In this document: positions 26,628 to 35,862 of the stretch, piece by piece | How positions within the stretch are numbered: position 1 is the first letter of the stretch | Layout: each line of letters starts with the position of its first letter | Assembly (NCBI GenBank): GCA_024276075.1 | Contig: JAJRXX010000032.1 | Location: 1-57,791 of the forward strand | Length of the DNA stretch: 57,791 bases | DNA from: Planctomycetota bacterium | GTDB lineage: Bacteria > Planctomycetota > Phycisphaerae > Phycisphaerales > Phycisphaeraceae | Direction of reading: 5' to 3' | The notes under the pieces: generated by a model | Seen by the model: only the letters and a program-made list of their open reading frames with translations | What the model was told of the DNA's origin: nothing | Database searches by the model: none | Program-made: the position numbers and the translations under genes

Positions 26628-27548
26628 TCATGGCCAGACCACGACCTCTCGCTCGAGCACGACGCCGAACCGCTTAGAGACCTGATCTTGCACGCGCTCG
26701 ATCACCGCCAAGATATCGTTTGCGGTGCAGCCGGGATGCGCGACGATAAAATTTGCGTGGCGTGGCGAGACCTCCGCGCCGCCGATGCGAAGCCCTTTGA
26801 GACCGGCTCGATCGATCAACTGCCCCGCGGTTGGTGGTTTCTTATCTGGTATGTGCGCGTCGTCAGTGGGGTTTTTGAACGCGCATCCCGCTGAGTGGTC
26901 GGCGAGTGGTTGGCTGACTTTCTTATAAAGGAAGATTTCCTTGACCTGGCGCATCAGTTCGTCGGGGTCTTCCCGCACCAGTTCGAACTCTACTTCGAGG
27001 ATGTAACGCGCCACGATATTGGTTTTGCGATACGAAAAGATGAGATCGTCTCGGTCACGGTAGTAGACCTGCCCGGATGCGCCGCAGACCATCACGCGCC
27101 GTATCGCCTGCCCGATGTCCCCGAAACTCCCGCCGGCGTTCATGCGCACCGCCCCGCCCACGCTCGCGGGGATGCCCGCCAGGCATTCCAAGCCTCCCAG
27201 GCCCGCCTTCGCCGTTTCGAGCACGAGCTTGGCTAAATTGAAGCCCGCACCGACGGTGACGGTTGAGCCGTTGATATCTATGTTTTCGAAACAGGGGTCG
27301 TCTAAACAAACAACGACGCCCTGTACGCCTTGGTCGGCGACGAGCAGGTTGGCGCCGCTGCCCAAGACGTAGACCGGGACGCTCGCGTCGTGGCACCGCG
27401 CCGCCAGCGCAGATAACTGCTGAACACTCGACGGGTGCGCCACGATCAATGCGTGTCCGCCGACGCCGTACCATGTGCGTGGCCCCAGGTGTACGTCACA
27501 CTCATGACGGAGATTCAGGTCTTTGAGCAGCGTGCTATCGATTGGCAT
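26628..27548 (-). CDS. murB: UDP-N-acetylenolpyruvoylglucosamine reductase
   Basis: 306 residues. FAD-binding motifs are present: NTW-like RTWYGVGGHA, GSGANLLVADQGV and ECLAGIPASVGGAVRMNAG. The substrate domain has the type II pattern without the extra Tyr-containing loop, ending RIGGAEVSPRHANFIVAHPG. At the proton-donor position, usually Ser in SxGSxFKNP, I read HSAGCAFKNP, which places Cys there; a Cys is known in some MurB enzymes. It reduces UDP-GlcNAc-enolpyruvate to UDP-MurNAc with NADPH in cytoplasmic peptidoglycan synthesis. No neighbouring mur genes; mnmA lies 162 bp upstream on the same strand. Confidence 0.93.
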   Translation of the reverse strand: MPIDSTLLKDLNLRHECDVHLGPRTWYGVGGHALIVAHPSSVQQLSALAARCHDASVPVYVLGSGANLLVADQGVQGVVVCLDDPCFENIDINGSTVTVGAGFNLAKLVLETAKAGLGGLECLAGIPASVGGAVRMNAGGSFGDIGQAIRRVMVCGASGQVYYRDRDDLIFSYRKTNIVARYILEVEFELVREDPDELMRQVKEIFLYKKVSQPLADHSAGCAFKNPTDDAHIPDKKPPTAGQLIDRAGLKGLRIGGAEVSPRHANFIVAHPGCTANDILAVIERVQDQVSKRFGVVLEREVVVWP

Positions 27549-27586
27549 GATGATTCAGAACTGTGCGTGATACGTTTACGAATATG

Positions 27587-27615
27587 TCCGCTTGCTGACG
27601 GTCGCGGCTCGTTGT
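27587..27615 (+). repeat. Repeat core between murB and mnmA
   Basis: GCTGACGGTCGCGGCTCGTT in plus orientation, here against the direction of both neighbouring genes. The following GTGTGCGCACAAGGAT resembles the sequence after the core at 23655. Confidence 0.6.
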
Positions 27616-27663
27616 GTGCGCACAAGGATCAGTCCGAATGCGAATGATACATCTGGTCGCGGC

Positions 27664-27685
27664 TCACGGGTTGCAAGCAACCCGT
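27664..27685 (+). repeat. Hairpin repeat with a perfect compensated stem
   Basis: Arms CACGGGTTGC / GCAACCCGTG pair over ten bases, followed by TCACCC. Relative to the common CACGGCTTGC stem, a C-to-G change on one arm is matched by G-to-C on the other. Just before it is a fragment GGTCGCGGCTC of the core. Confidence 0.7.
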
Positions 27686-27710
27686 GTCACCCCCATCGTT
27701 GGATGAGTGG

Positions 27711-28844
27711 CTAGAGTGGTCCGCACAGCGCTTGGCGTATCCACCCGCCTCCGATTAATTCTTCGCCACGGTAGCACACGGTGGCCTGCCCGGGTGTCAC
27801 CGCTCGTAGGGGTTGATCGAGTTGTACCTTAAACGTGTCGTGTTCGGAGGCGTGGACCGTGCCCGAGACGGCGGGGCTGTTGTGGCGGATTTTTATCTGG
27901 CAAGCGATCGGTCCGTCCAGGGGTGGGTCGATCAGCCAGTTTGCTTGGTCCGCGGTGAGCCCATCGGCCAACAGGTCGTCTTGGTCGCCGATTGTGACTG
28001 TATTGGCGGCGGCGTCTTTGTCGACCACGTAGATCGGCAACCCGACCGCTATCCCCAGTCCCCGGCGCTGGCCGATCGTGAACCGTTGCTGGCCGTTGTG
28101 CTGACCGACGATTTCGCCTTCTTTATTAAGGATGTCGCCGCTGCGCATTTGGTCGGGCGCGTGCCGGTCGATCAGGGCGGCGTAGTTGTTGTCGGGGACA
28201 AAGCAGATTTCCTGGCTATCGGGCTTGTCGAATACCGGTAGCCCAAGCTCGCGAGCGATGGTTCGCACTTGATGTTTTTCGAGATCGCCGATGGGCAGCA
28301 GCATGTGTTGCAGGCGTTCGTGCGTGGTGCCAAAGAGGAAGTAGCTCTGGTCTTTGCGTTTGTCTAGGCCTTGTAGCAGGCGGGGCTGATTGTTCGAGTG
28401 GTCTACCCGGGCGTAATGGCCGGTGGCGACGTAATCGGCGCCGATGGACTGTGCGTAGTTGGCGAGCTTGCCGAACTTGAGCCAGTCGTTGCAGCGCACG
28501 CAGGGGTTAGGGGTTCGTCCGGCGTTGTATTCGCCAACGAAGTAGTCAATGATCCTTCCGAAGTCCTTCTTAAAGTTCAATACGTACAGGGGGATGTCGA
28601 GCATCGCGGCGACGAGCCTGGCGTCGGCTGCGTCGTTTAGCGAGCAGCAACCTTGGTGTCCCGGGCGTGCGTGTCCTGATTTACAGGCGTCGGCGTCGGC
28701 GGTCTCGACGCTGTCGTCGCTGCCCAGGCGCATGAAACAGCCTACGACCTCGTAGCCCTGTTCTTTGAGCAGGGCCGCGGTCAGGGAGCTATCGACGCCG
28801 CCGCTCATGGCGACCAGCACTTTTTTGGTTTGTTTCTTTCCCAT
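27711..28844 (-). CDS. mnmA: tRNA-uridine 2-sulfurtransferase
   Basis: 377 residues. N-terminal PP-loop SGGVDSSLTAALLKEQGYEV (about 13-32). The catalytic Cys pair sits in NPCVRCNDWLKFG and in SQEICFVPD, with TGHYAR between. The C-terminal beta-barrel ends CYRGEELIGGGWI. It thiolates U34 of Lys, Glu and Gln tRNAs, using sulfur relayed from a cysteine desulfurase. An insertion rich in Asp/Cys/Gly at about 45-70 is longer than in E. coli. The ATG begins MGKKQTKKVLVAMSGG; no other tRNA-modification gene is adjacent. Confidence 0.94.
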   Translation of the reverse strand: MGKKQTKKVLVAMSGGVDSSLTAALLKEQGYEVVGCFMRLGSDDSVETADADACKSGHARPGHQGCCSLNDAADARLVAAMLDIPLYVLNFKKDFGRIIDYFVGEYNAGRTPNPCVRCNDWLKFGKLANYAQSIGADYVATGHYARVDHSNNQPRLLQGLDKRKDQSYFLFGTTHERLQHMLLPIGDLEKHQVRTIARELGLPVFDKPDSQEICFVPDNNYAALIDRHAPDQMRSGDILNKEGEIVGQHNGQQRFTIGQRRGLGIAVGLPIYVVDKDAAANTVTIGDQDDLLADGLTADQANWLIDPPLDGPIACQIKIRHNSPAVSGTVHASEHDTFKVQLDQPLRAVTPGQATVCYRGEELIGGGWIRQALCGPL

Positions 28845-29026
28845 GACAGTTAGATTCTATCCTGGACGGAATCTTTGAGTCCCAGCCCGTGTTTAGCACA
28901 TGCGGTGTCCAGGGTTGTGCTGAACACTGCTTGCCAAACGAAGGTGAGCGATTTACGCTAGGGCTACGATTTTAGGTGAAAATACGATCATATTTAAGTC
29001 AATCATATCCAGCTAAGGAGCTTGTG

Positions 29027-30985
29027 ATGTCAACGTATCGGTTGATGAAGGGGAGCAGTCTTCTTGCGCTGGTCTATTTGCTCGCGTCTGTTACGCCTGC
29101 GTGGTCCCAAGAGGCTGCGTTGCCATCGGCGCTTGGTTTGGTGCCCGACGGTGCACCGGTTGCCTTGATCGTGCCCAGCCTTTCGTCGTTAAGCCAAAAA
29201 ATTGCAAAGCTAAACGAAGAATCACTCGACTCGGCGATCCCGCAGATGGCCGATGTGTTGAGCATCATGAAACTCATGGCCGGTGCGATGGCGGGGGTCG
29301 ACGACAGCGGTTCGCTCGTCGCGACGATTTTGAGCATTGATGGGCTCGACGGCGACGACCCAGACAAGCAGCCACCCGCGGTCGTATTGGTTCCGGTTTC
29401 TAATTACGGCGCTTTCGTGGGCAACTATGGGGGCAATGCCGACGAGCCGATTACGACCCTGCTCACGCCACAGGGGTCGACCTATTTCGCTAGGAAGATC
29501 GGTCAGCACGCTGTCATGGGTCAAAACCAGGAAGACGTGAATAGTTACCAACCGGCTGTCGCACCGCAGGTCCTAGCACAAGCGGCGGGGGCTGTCGGCA
29601 GGGAGTATCTGTCATTGAGCGACGTGGCTGTGATTGTCAATATCGAAGCGATTGAGCCGATCATTCGGCCCAAACTCGAGAAAGAGCTCGAGAAGATGTT
29701 TGCCCAGTTGGATCAAGAGTTGGCGAACGACTCGGAAGCGGAGGCTTTTCAGGGCCTGATCAAGGCGGTGGCGTCTATTTATGGTGACACCGCTCATGCG
29801 TTGCTGCGCGACACGTCGGTCGTGGTCGCGGGATTAGACCTGACCGACAGCGGGGTGGGGATGTCTTACACCGCTCAGTTCAAGCCGGGCAGCCCCACAG
29901 CCAGGATATTCACCAACGGCGGCGCTGCTTCAGAGCAGTTGGCGAGGCTGCACGATCAGCCGTATTGGTTGGCGTCGGCGATGGACTTACGAGGCATCTC
30001 GGTGCAATTACTGGTCGACGCGGTACAAGCGAAGCTCCCGCAGGCAGACCCGGCCGGCGCTGCGGACCCGGTGACTGAAATGTTTACGCAGGCTATGGAT
30101 TTGTTCGCCCGTACAAAAGGTATCGCCACGGCTTACACCCTCCCGGCGCAGCCTGGCATGATGGGTATGGGCGGTGGATTTATGAACGGCGTAGCGGTCT
30201 ACGAAACGACCGATGGACAGGCGTATACCGAGTCTGTCAGGCGGTATTTTGAATCGCTCCAAGGGATGATGGAAATGGTGAACGGGTTAAATGATGCTGG
30301 GGTGGATCAACCCGATCAGCACCTAAACCCCATGGCGAAGCAGGGCGGTCAATTTAGCGTCGATGTGCAATACACGCCCAACGCGATGATGATCGACGGC
30401 CTGCAGGTTGACGAATACCAAATTCAGTATCAAATACCACCGGAGATGACCGAAGACATGGGCCCCGCCGGGCCGATGGCGATGATTATGATGGGCGGCA
30501 CCGGCCAGAGCGGGTACATCGCTGCCAAGGGGAACCTCGTGGTCATGACTACCACGCGCGACGCACAGGTGATGCGCCAAGCGCTGGCATCAACGAACGC
30601 TAAAACGGGGCTCGGATTGGACGGCCCCATCGATCGGGTGCGTCGTGGCGGGCTGCCTGCCGACGCATCGGCGGAGTTTTACCTGAGCATCCCGGGTCTT
30701 ATGGACGGCGTTAACATGTTTATGATGATGTTCGGCCAGCAGCCGATGCAGGTGCCCGCGGACCTGCCCCCGATCGGCTGGGGTGCAAGCATCCAAGATC
30801 ATGGTGTCGTCAGCCGGCTGTATATCCCGATCGAGGTGGTTCGGTTCTGCAAGGACGTCGCCGACCGGGCCATGATGATGGGCGCCGACGCGCCGCCGAA
30901 CGGTCACGACGATCAACCCTGGGGACCCGATGGGCAGGGGGATGACGGTTTTGATCGCCAAGGCCCGCCGCCCGCGCCGCACTGA
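29027..30985 (+). CDS. Large secreted protein of unknown function
   Basis: 652 residues from ATG 29027, chosen for TAAGGAG six bases upstream; the 28976 start lacks a ribosome site. The signal peptide is MSTYRLMKGSSLLALVYLLA with cleavage after TPAWS. The mature chain is acidic, with alternating beta-rich and helical stretches, Met-rich loops (GMMGMGGGFMNG, MAMIMMGG) and a disordered Gly/Asp/Pro tail ending PPPAPH. I recognise no catalytic motif. Its layout resembles planctomycete periplasmic proteins of the DUF3352-like type, but I cannot confirm that. It lies 35 bp before the GH113-like gene and is probably cotranscribed with it. Confidence 0.75.
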   Translation: MSTYRLMKGSSLLALVYLLASVTPAWSQEAALPSALGLVPDGAPVALIVPSLSSLSQKIAKLNEESLDSAIPQMADVLSIMKLMAGAMAGVDDSGSLVATILSIDGLDGDDPDKQPPAVVLVPVSNYGAFVGNYGGNADEPITTLLTPQGSTYFARKIGQHAVMGQNQEDVNSYQPAVAPQVLAQAAGAVGREYLSLSDVAVIVNIEAIEPIIRPKLEKELEKMFAQLDQELANDSEAEAFQGLIKAVASIYGDTAHALLRDTSVVVAGLDLTDSGVGMSYTAQFKPGSPTARIFTNGGAASEQLARLHDQPYWLASAMDLRGISVQLLVDAVQAKLPQADPAGAADPVTEMFTQAMDLFARTKGIATAYTLPAQPGMMGMGGGFMNGVAVYETTDGQAYTESVRRYFESLQGMMEMVNGLNDAGVDQPDQHLNPMAKQGGQFSVDVQYTPNAMMIDGLQVDEYQIQYQIPPEMTEDMGPAGPMAMIMMGGTGQSGYIAAKGNLVVMTTTRDAQVMRQALASTNAKTGLGLDGPIDRVRRGGLPADASAEFYLSIPGLMDGVNMFMMMFGQQPMQVPADLPPIGWGASIQDHGVVSRLYIPIEVVRFCKDVADRAMMMGADAPPNGHDDQPWGPDGQGDDGFDRQGPPPAPH

Positions 30986-31020
30986 TCGGGTGCGGCTTTC
31001 GTGTTCGGTGTTTTGTCACT

Positions 31021-32124
31021 ATGTTCGCATGCACACTCTGGATCGCGTTGATCGTGTACAGCCTGTCGGTTGTCGGCGCTGTTTTGGCACCCCGACAAAC
31101 CGCCGGCGAGGTACCCGTTGCTAACTCGGTATCCCCCTCCACTTCTCTGGGGCGCCATTCGCTACTGGGTTTTGCGCTGACGCTGCACCACACGGATCAG
31201 TTTCATCTGTATACGCAGGCAATCGACGAAATGGCTGCGCTTGGGTTCAACTGTCTGCAACTGGTCACGCCGGCCTTTCAGACCGACGGTGCTTCGGACC
31301 GGGTATTTATCGAAACGGGTCCGGGGCGTGGGCCCACGCGAGCACAACTGGTGGCTCTGCTGCGTCACGCGCGACAACGCGGCATGACCACCGCGCTGAT
31401 GCCGCAGGTATTGCTCACCCACCCGCGAGGCAACGAGTGGCGAGGCAAGATCAACCCCGAACACTGGGACCCGTGGTGGCGCAGCTACGAACAGATGATC
31501 GACTACTTTTTAGGCGTCGCTAACGAAACGGGTGTGGACATCTTCTGCGTTGGTTCTGAGTTGCTTAGCACCGAGCGACAAAACCAACGCTGGGCACAAC
31601 TGATCGCACGCGTCCGATCCCGCTTCCCGGGTGCGCTGACCTATTCAACTAATTGGGACCACTTCCACGTGCCGACGATCTGGCGTGACCTGGACATGAT
31701 CGGTATCAGCGGGTACTGGGACCTGACCGAAGACGCTCAGCACGATCCGCCCACACCCGGCGATTTGGCTCACCGCTGGGAGCGGATCAGAGACCGGCTG
31801 CTTGCATTTGCGCAGACGTTTCACAAGCCCATGTTGTTTACCGAAGTCGGCTACCCCAGCCTGCCGTGGGCGCTGCAGGACCCGTGGAACTACATCAACT
31901 CAGACGACACCCCCACAGACCACGCCGTTCAGGCGGAGGGGTACCGGGCGTTTCTGTCGGCGTGGGGTGATCTGCTCACCACTCAGCACAGCCGCAGCAC
32001 TTTTGCCGGCGTCTTTTTTTATGCCTGGGACCCCTACCACCGCGGTGGTGATCGTGACACGGGCTACGGCGTGCGCGGCAAGCCTGCGCTAAACGTCATC
32101 AAGCAATGGTTAGAGCGCAATTAG
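31021..32124 (+). CDS. Exported GH113-like glycoside hydrolase (TIM barrel)
   Basis: 367 residues. The N-terminal hydrophobic segment CTLWIALIVYSLSVVGAVLA is a signal peptide or anchor. The barrel shows FALTLHHTDQF, the acid/base Glu in FCVGSELLSTE (about residue 180), and the nucleophile Glu in MLFTEVGYPS (about 275). These two, plus GVFFYAWDPYHRGG, fit the GH113 group known for beta-mannanases, though related barrels act on other glycans. It probably works in the periplasm or outside. The TAG stop coincides with the first three bases of a complete repeat element. Confidence 0.78.
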   Translation: MFACTLWIALIVYSLSVVGAVLAPRQTAGEVPVANSVSPSTSLGRHSLLGFALTLHHTDQFHLYTQAIDEMAALGFNCLQLVTPAFQTDGASDRVFIETGPGRGPTRAQLVALLRHARQRGMTTALMPQVLLTHPRGNEWRGKINPEHWDPWWRSYEQMIDYFLGVANETGVDIFCVGSELLSTERQNQRWAQLIARVRSRFPGALTYSTNWDHFHVPTIWRDLDMIGISGYWDLTEDAQHDPPTPGDLAHRWERIRDRLLAFAQTFHKPMLFTEVGYPSLPWALQDPWNYINSDDTPTDHAVQAEGYRAFLSAWGDLLTTQHSRSTFAGVFFYAWDPYHRGGDRDTGYGVRGKPALNVIKQWLERN

Positions 32125-32253
32125 AGCGTTTTCTGATTTCGCATGCGGGATTCTCAGCGAGTCACACGCCAGCAAGCGGTTTTTGGTTCTAAGGGACGGT
32201 CGCGGCTCGTAGCGAAGCCCTTTCAACCGTACACTCATTCAGAAAACGCTCTA
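32122..32253 (+). mobile_element. Complete family B element with perfect 15-bp inverted termini
   Basis: TAGAGCGTTTTCTGA (32122-32136) and TCAGAAAACGCTCTA (32239-32253) are exact inverted repeats. The interior carries the core GACGGTCGCGGCTCGT in plus orientation, with the upstream GCTCCCT part deleted. No ORF. It supplies the stop codon of the GH113-like gene. Confidence 0.85.
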
Positions 32254-32621
32254 GCCATTACTAAAAACCGGCCGATAACACCGCAGCGGTTAATTTCAAT
32301 TAAAAAGAACGGGTGCCGACTCGTAATACGGATCGCAAAAAAATTTGACCTACATCACGGGGTGTTGTGATTTACTGGAAAACAGTTTAAAAACGAGAAT
32401 AGGCCAAAAGCTTTTGCGATCCGTATAAGCCACAACGATTCGTGGCTGATAATCGAATGGTTTTTTCGTCTTGGACTGAGGCTTCGGTGTCCGTATCGTC
32501 TTATTCAAACACGCGCCGGCCCGGCGATGTCCTTGCACGCGGTGTAAATACGCTTACTTATGTGGTCGATGATTCTTCATAGTTAGCCGAATTCTGGTAA
32601 CGCAAAGACAGGGGCACCGTT
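32254..32621. other. Intergenic region upstream of the chemoreceptor gene
   Basis: 368 bp, AT-richer than its surroundings. GATCCGTAT near 32329 (as ATACGGATC) and 32419 forms an inverted pair (ATACGGATCGCAAAA / TTTTGCGATCCGTAT, perfect over 15 bases, 75 bp apart), so it may be another element. Promoter not identified. Confidence 0.5.
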
Positions 32622-34307
32622 ATGCGTCGATCACTTTTTATGCAGTTGACCCTAGCACTGGCCGTGATGGTAGTGCTGATAGGCGGGTTTGCGGCATTCA
32701 ACATTTTGCTTGTGAAAGATGTCGAATCTGAAACCAAGATAATGGTGGAAGGTATCGAGGAAATAAATGACGTTACCGTCGAAATGACGTTGAAGGCCAA
32801 AGACCTACGGCTGCATATCGTTCAGGTCCAGCAATGGCTCACAGACATCTCCGCCACGCGCGCAGCAAAGGGGTTCGACGATGGTTTTGACGAAGCTGAG
32901 AATCACGCAGCAGCGATTAAAATCCTTGTGAGCGATTTTCGTGTCTATTTTAGTAATGCTGGCGATAGCGCTTCGTTAGCCGAATTAGACAATTTGGTTA
33001 CGCGTTTTGATGCTTTTTATGACTTTGGGCGTCGAATGGCAACCACCTATATCGAGGGTGGGGCGGACGCGGGCAACCCCATGATGGAGAAGTTCGATCC
33101 GTTTGCCGCAAAGCTTGAGGAAAGCGCTGAATCGTTTGTTGAGAAACAAATGGCGAGCTTGAATAACAACCTCAAGCAATTCGTCGGAGAGGCTTACATA
33201 ATTGATGCCCGCCTGTTACAGATCGAAAAAGTGGCTATCGTGAATGTCGTCTTAGTCTTAATCGGTAGCGTAGCGCTGTGGCTATGTTTCCGATCGATGG
33301 TGTTGCGTCCCCTGAATCAGATCACGGCGAGAATCAAGGACATTGCTCAAGGCGAGGGCGATCTAACCAAGCGTGTCGAGCATCACAGCCAAGATGAGTT
33401 GGGGGAATTGAGCGGCTGGTTCAATACTTTCGTGGAGCGGATTCACGATGTGATCGTCGAGGTCAGCGGCGCCACGGGTGCCGTCGCCGGTGCCGCCTCA
33501 CAGATCGCGGCATCAAGCGAAGTAATGTCGAAAGGTATGGTTGAGCAGGACCAGCAGGTGACTCAGATATCGGCGGCGATCGAGCAGATGTCGGCGTCGG
33601 TGGTGGAAGTGGCTAAGAAGAGTGCCGATGCTGCGAGCAATGCCGGTGAGTCGGGTAAGGTCGCTCAGGAAGGCGGCAAGATCGTCAACGAGACGATCGA
33701 GGGTATGCGTGCGATCAGCGATGCGGTCAGCGCTGGTGCGGCGAGCGTGTCGGAACTTGGCAATCGAGGCGAGCAGATCGGCGCGATTATCGAGGTGATC
33801 AACGACATCGCGGATCAGACGAATCTGTTGGCGTTGAACGCGGCTATCGAGGCGGCTCGCGCGGGCGAGCACGGTCGAGGGTTTGCGGTCGTGGCGGACG
33901 AGGTACGCAAGCTGGCGGATCGCACAACCAAGGCAACGGAGGAGATCGCTGGATCGATCAAGGCAATCCAGTCTGAGACGGGCCAGGCGGTAACGAAAAT
34001 GAACGCGGGCACGGAGCAGGTGATGGTGGGGGTTGAGAGCGCGACGAAGGCGGGGCAGAGCATACAGCAGATTGTCAACAGTGCTGGCGAAGTGGCGGGT
34101 ATGATCCAGTCGATCGCCGCGGCTGCAGAAGAGCAGTCTGCTGCCAGCGAACAGGTGAGTCGGAATGTTGAGTCGATCTTGGTGGTAACACGTCAGTCAG
34201 CCGAGGGTGCCGCTCAATCGGCGTCTACCGCGGTGAATCTATCGGCCAAGGCGGAGCAGTTGCAGGCTTTGGTGGGACAGTTCAAGACGAAATCGCTGGG
34301 TGCTTGA
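32622..34307 (+). CDS. Methyl-accepting chemotaxis protein
   Basis: 561 residues. TM1 is about 5-30 ([20 protein letters not shown]), then an about 170-residue helical sensor region. TM2 is about 204-228 ([20 protein letters not shown]). HAMP follows ([20 protein letters not shown]), then a signalling coiled coil with the universal hairpin [20 protein letters not shown] and [15 protein letters not shown]. No C-terminal CheR-binding pentapeptide. It would relay an external signal to CheA/CheW. No che genes are in the window. The ligand is unknown, since the sensor region matches no domain I can name. Confidence 0.92.
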   Translation: MRRSLFMQLTLALAVMVVLIGGFAAFNILLVKDVESETKIMVEGIEEINDVTVEMTLKAKDLRLHIVQVQQWLTDISATRAAKGFDDGFDEAENHAAAIKILVSDFRVYFSNAGDSASLAELDNLVTRFDAFYDFGRRMATTYIEGGADAGNPMMEKFDPFAAKLEESAESFVEKQMASLNNNLKQFVGEAYIIDARLLQIEKVAIVNVVLVLIGSVALWLCFRSMVLRPLNQITARIKDIAQGEGDLTKRVEHHSQDELGELSGWFNTFVERIHDVIVEVSGATGAVAGAASQIAASSEVMSKGMVEQDQQVTQISAAIEQMSASVVEVAKKSADAASNAGESGKVAQEGGKIVNETIEGMRAISDAVSAGAASVSELGNRGEQIGAIIEVINDIADQTNLLALNAAIEAARAGEHGRGFAVVADEVRKLADRTTKATEEIAGSIKAIQSETGQAVTKMNAGTEQVMVGVESATKAGQSIQQIVNSAGEVAGMIQSIAAAAEEQSAASEQVSRNVESILVVTRQSAEGAAQSASTAVNLSAKAEQLQALVGQFKTKSLGA

Positions 34308-34343
34308 TCCATGCCGCATGGTTGCGGATCGATTATTGCCCTT

Positions 34344-34470
34344 TAGAGCAACTGGCGTCAATATTCTCCATCTTGCTTGGATCGCAGGTCTAACAGACAC
34401 CTGTATCTCACGGCTTGCAAGCAAGTCGTGCCACCCCGCCAATGGAGATTAATTACGGCAAGTGCTCTGA
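34344..34470 (+). mobile_element. Family A element, intact
   Basis: 127 bp. Left TAGAGCAACTGGCGTCAATA and right ATTACGGCAAGTGCTCTGA are inverted, extending inward over TTCTCCAT/ATGGAGA. Central hairpin at 34409-34430 (one G-T pair) followed by CCACCC. No ORF. It ends 21 bp before the purD promoter. Confidence 0.82.
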
Positions 34471-34491
34471 TTTATCCTGCGTGAAATATCT

Positions 34492-34520
34492 TTGCACGCT
34501 GGCATTGGCATCTCTATGAT
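34492..34520 (+). promoter_or_regulatory. purD promoter, apparently giving a leaderless mRNA
   Basis: TTGCAC (34492-34497), exactly 17 bases, TATGAT (34515-34520). The ATG is at 34530, nine bases on, so the start site would fall 2-4 bases before the start codon. No ribosome-binding site. Confidence 0.65.
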
Positions 34521-34529
34521 GCCGTTGCC

Positions 34530-35849
34530 ATGAATATCCTTGTAATTGGAAGCGGCGGGCGGGAGCACGCGCTGGGCTGGAAGCTGCGGCAATCGAAGCA
34601 GTGTGGCAAGCTATTTTTCGCGCCCGGCAACGGCGGCACCGCTTCAATCGGCAAAAACGTGTCGCTCAACGCCGACCGGGTCGACACCAAGACGGTCGAT
34701 GCGATTGATTACTTCTGCCGTCACAATGACGTGGGGTTGGTTGTCGTTGGACCTGAGGACCCGCTGGCGGGGGGCTTGGTCGATCGGCTCGAACAAATGC
34801 AGTCGCGTCATGGCGGCGATAAGGTACCCCGCGTGGTATTCGGGCCGGTGCAGGCTGCTGCGCGTCTGGAAGGCGACAAGGCCTTTGCTAAAAAATTGAT
34901 GCGGGCTGCGTCGATTCCCACCGCTGAGGCGCGCATTTTTACGGATGCTCAAGCGGCACTGGCTTACGTGAAAAACCGGGAGACGCCGGTCGTGGTCAAG
35001 GCGGCGGGGTTGGCCAAGGGGAAGGGCGTGATCGTCTGCGACGACAGTGACCAAGCAGAGGCCGCTGTGCGGACGATCATGATCGACCGCGCCTTTGGTG
35101 ATGCGGGCGACACCATCGTCGTTGAGGAACGTCTGATCGGACAGGAGCTATCGGTTCTGGCGCTGGTGGATGGGCGGAATATCTTTGTGCTCGACCCGGC
35201 ACAGGATCACAAACAACTCGGCGAGGGTGATACCGGTCCCAATACCGGGGGTATGGGCGCCTACTGTCCGACGCCGTTGATCAGCGACAAGCTCATGGGG
35301 CAGATCCAGCGTGAGATCCTCGTGCCCATGGTGGACACGCTTCGGCGCGAAGGGATCATCTACCGGGGTGTGTTGTACGCCGGGCTGATGCTCACAGCGG
35401 GCGGGCCGAAGGTGCTCGAATTTAATTGCCGATTCGGTGATCCTGAAACGCAGGCGCTGATGATGCGGCTCAAAGGCGACTTGGTGCAGATCATGCTCGC
35501 CACGATGCAGGGCAGGCTAGACGAGGTCGATCTATCCTGGAACCGGCGTTGCTGCTGCTGTGTGGTCATGGCCAGCGGGGGCTACCCGGGCAGCTACGAA
35601 AAGGGCAAGCCGATCACCGGTATCGACGAGGCGAACGGGCTCGACGGTGTCCAGGTCTTCCATGCGGGAACGGCATTGAAAAATGATCAAGTTGTCACCG
35701 CTGGCGGGCGCGTGCTGAACGTCTGCGCATTGGGTAGCGATTTGGCTGACGCGCAGGAGCGTGCGAACGCCGCTTGCGAACACATCCGGTTCGACGGTGC
35801 CTATTTTCGGCGAGACATCGGCTACCGCGTTATGAAGGTCAAACAGTAA
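34530..35849 (+). CDS. purD: Phosphoribosylamine-glycine ligase
   Basis: 439 residues with the ATP-grasp layout of GARS: N-domain MNILVIGSGGREHALGWKL, ATP-binding VVKAAGLAKGKGVIVCDD, DHKQLGEGDTGPNTGGMGAY, and the metal ligands in EFNCRFGDPETQ. It joins glycine to phosphoribosylamine in purine synthesis. A run of four Cys (RRCCCCVVMASGGYPG, about 341-344) is unusual at a site where one or two Cys are normal. A -35/-10 promoter ends nine bases upstream. pheS starts 13 bp after the stop and purC follows pheS. Confidence 0.95.
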   Translation: MNILVIGSGGREHALGWKLRQSKQCGKLFFAPGNGGTASIGKNVSLNADRVDTKTVDAIDYFCRHNDVGLVVVGPEDPLAGGLVDRLEQMQSRHGGDKVPRVVFGPVQAAARLEGDKAFAKKLMRAASIPTAEARIFTDAQAALAYVKNRETPVVVKAAGLAKGKGVIVCDDSDQAEAAVRTIMIDRAFGDAGDTIVVEERLIGQELSVLALVDGRNIFVLDPAQDHKQLGEGDTGPNTGGMGAYCPTPLISDKLMGQIQREILVPMVDTLRREGIIYRGVLYAGLMLTAGGPKVLEFNCRFGDPETQALMMRLKGDLVQIMLATMQGRLDEVDLSWNRRCCCCVVMASGGYPGSYEKGKPITGIDEANGLDGVQVFHAGTALKNDQVVTAGGRVLNVCALGSDLADAQERANAACEHIRFDGAYFRRDIGYRVMKVKQ

Positions 35850-35862
35850 GCGATCCACTGAG

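Noticed and set aside
27587-27685. Complete transposon between murB and mnmA
   Set aside because: Core and hairpin are both present but I could not find matching terminal inverted repeats, so I list the parts only.
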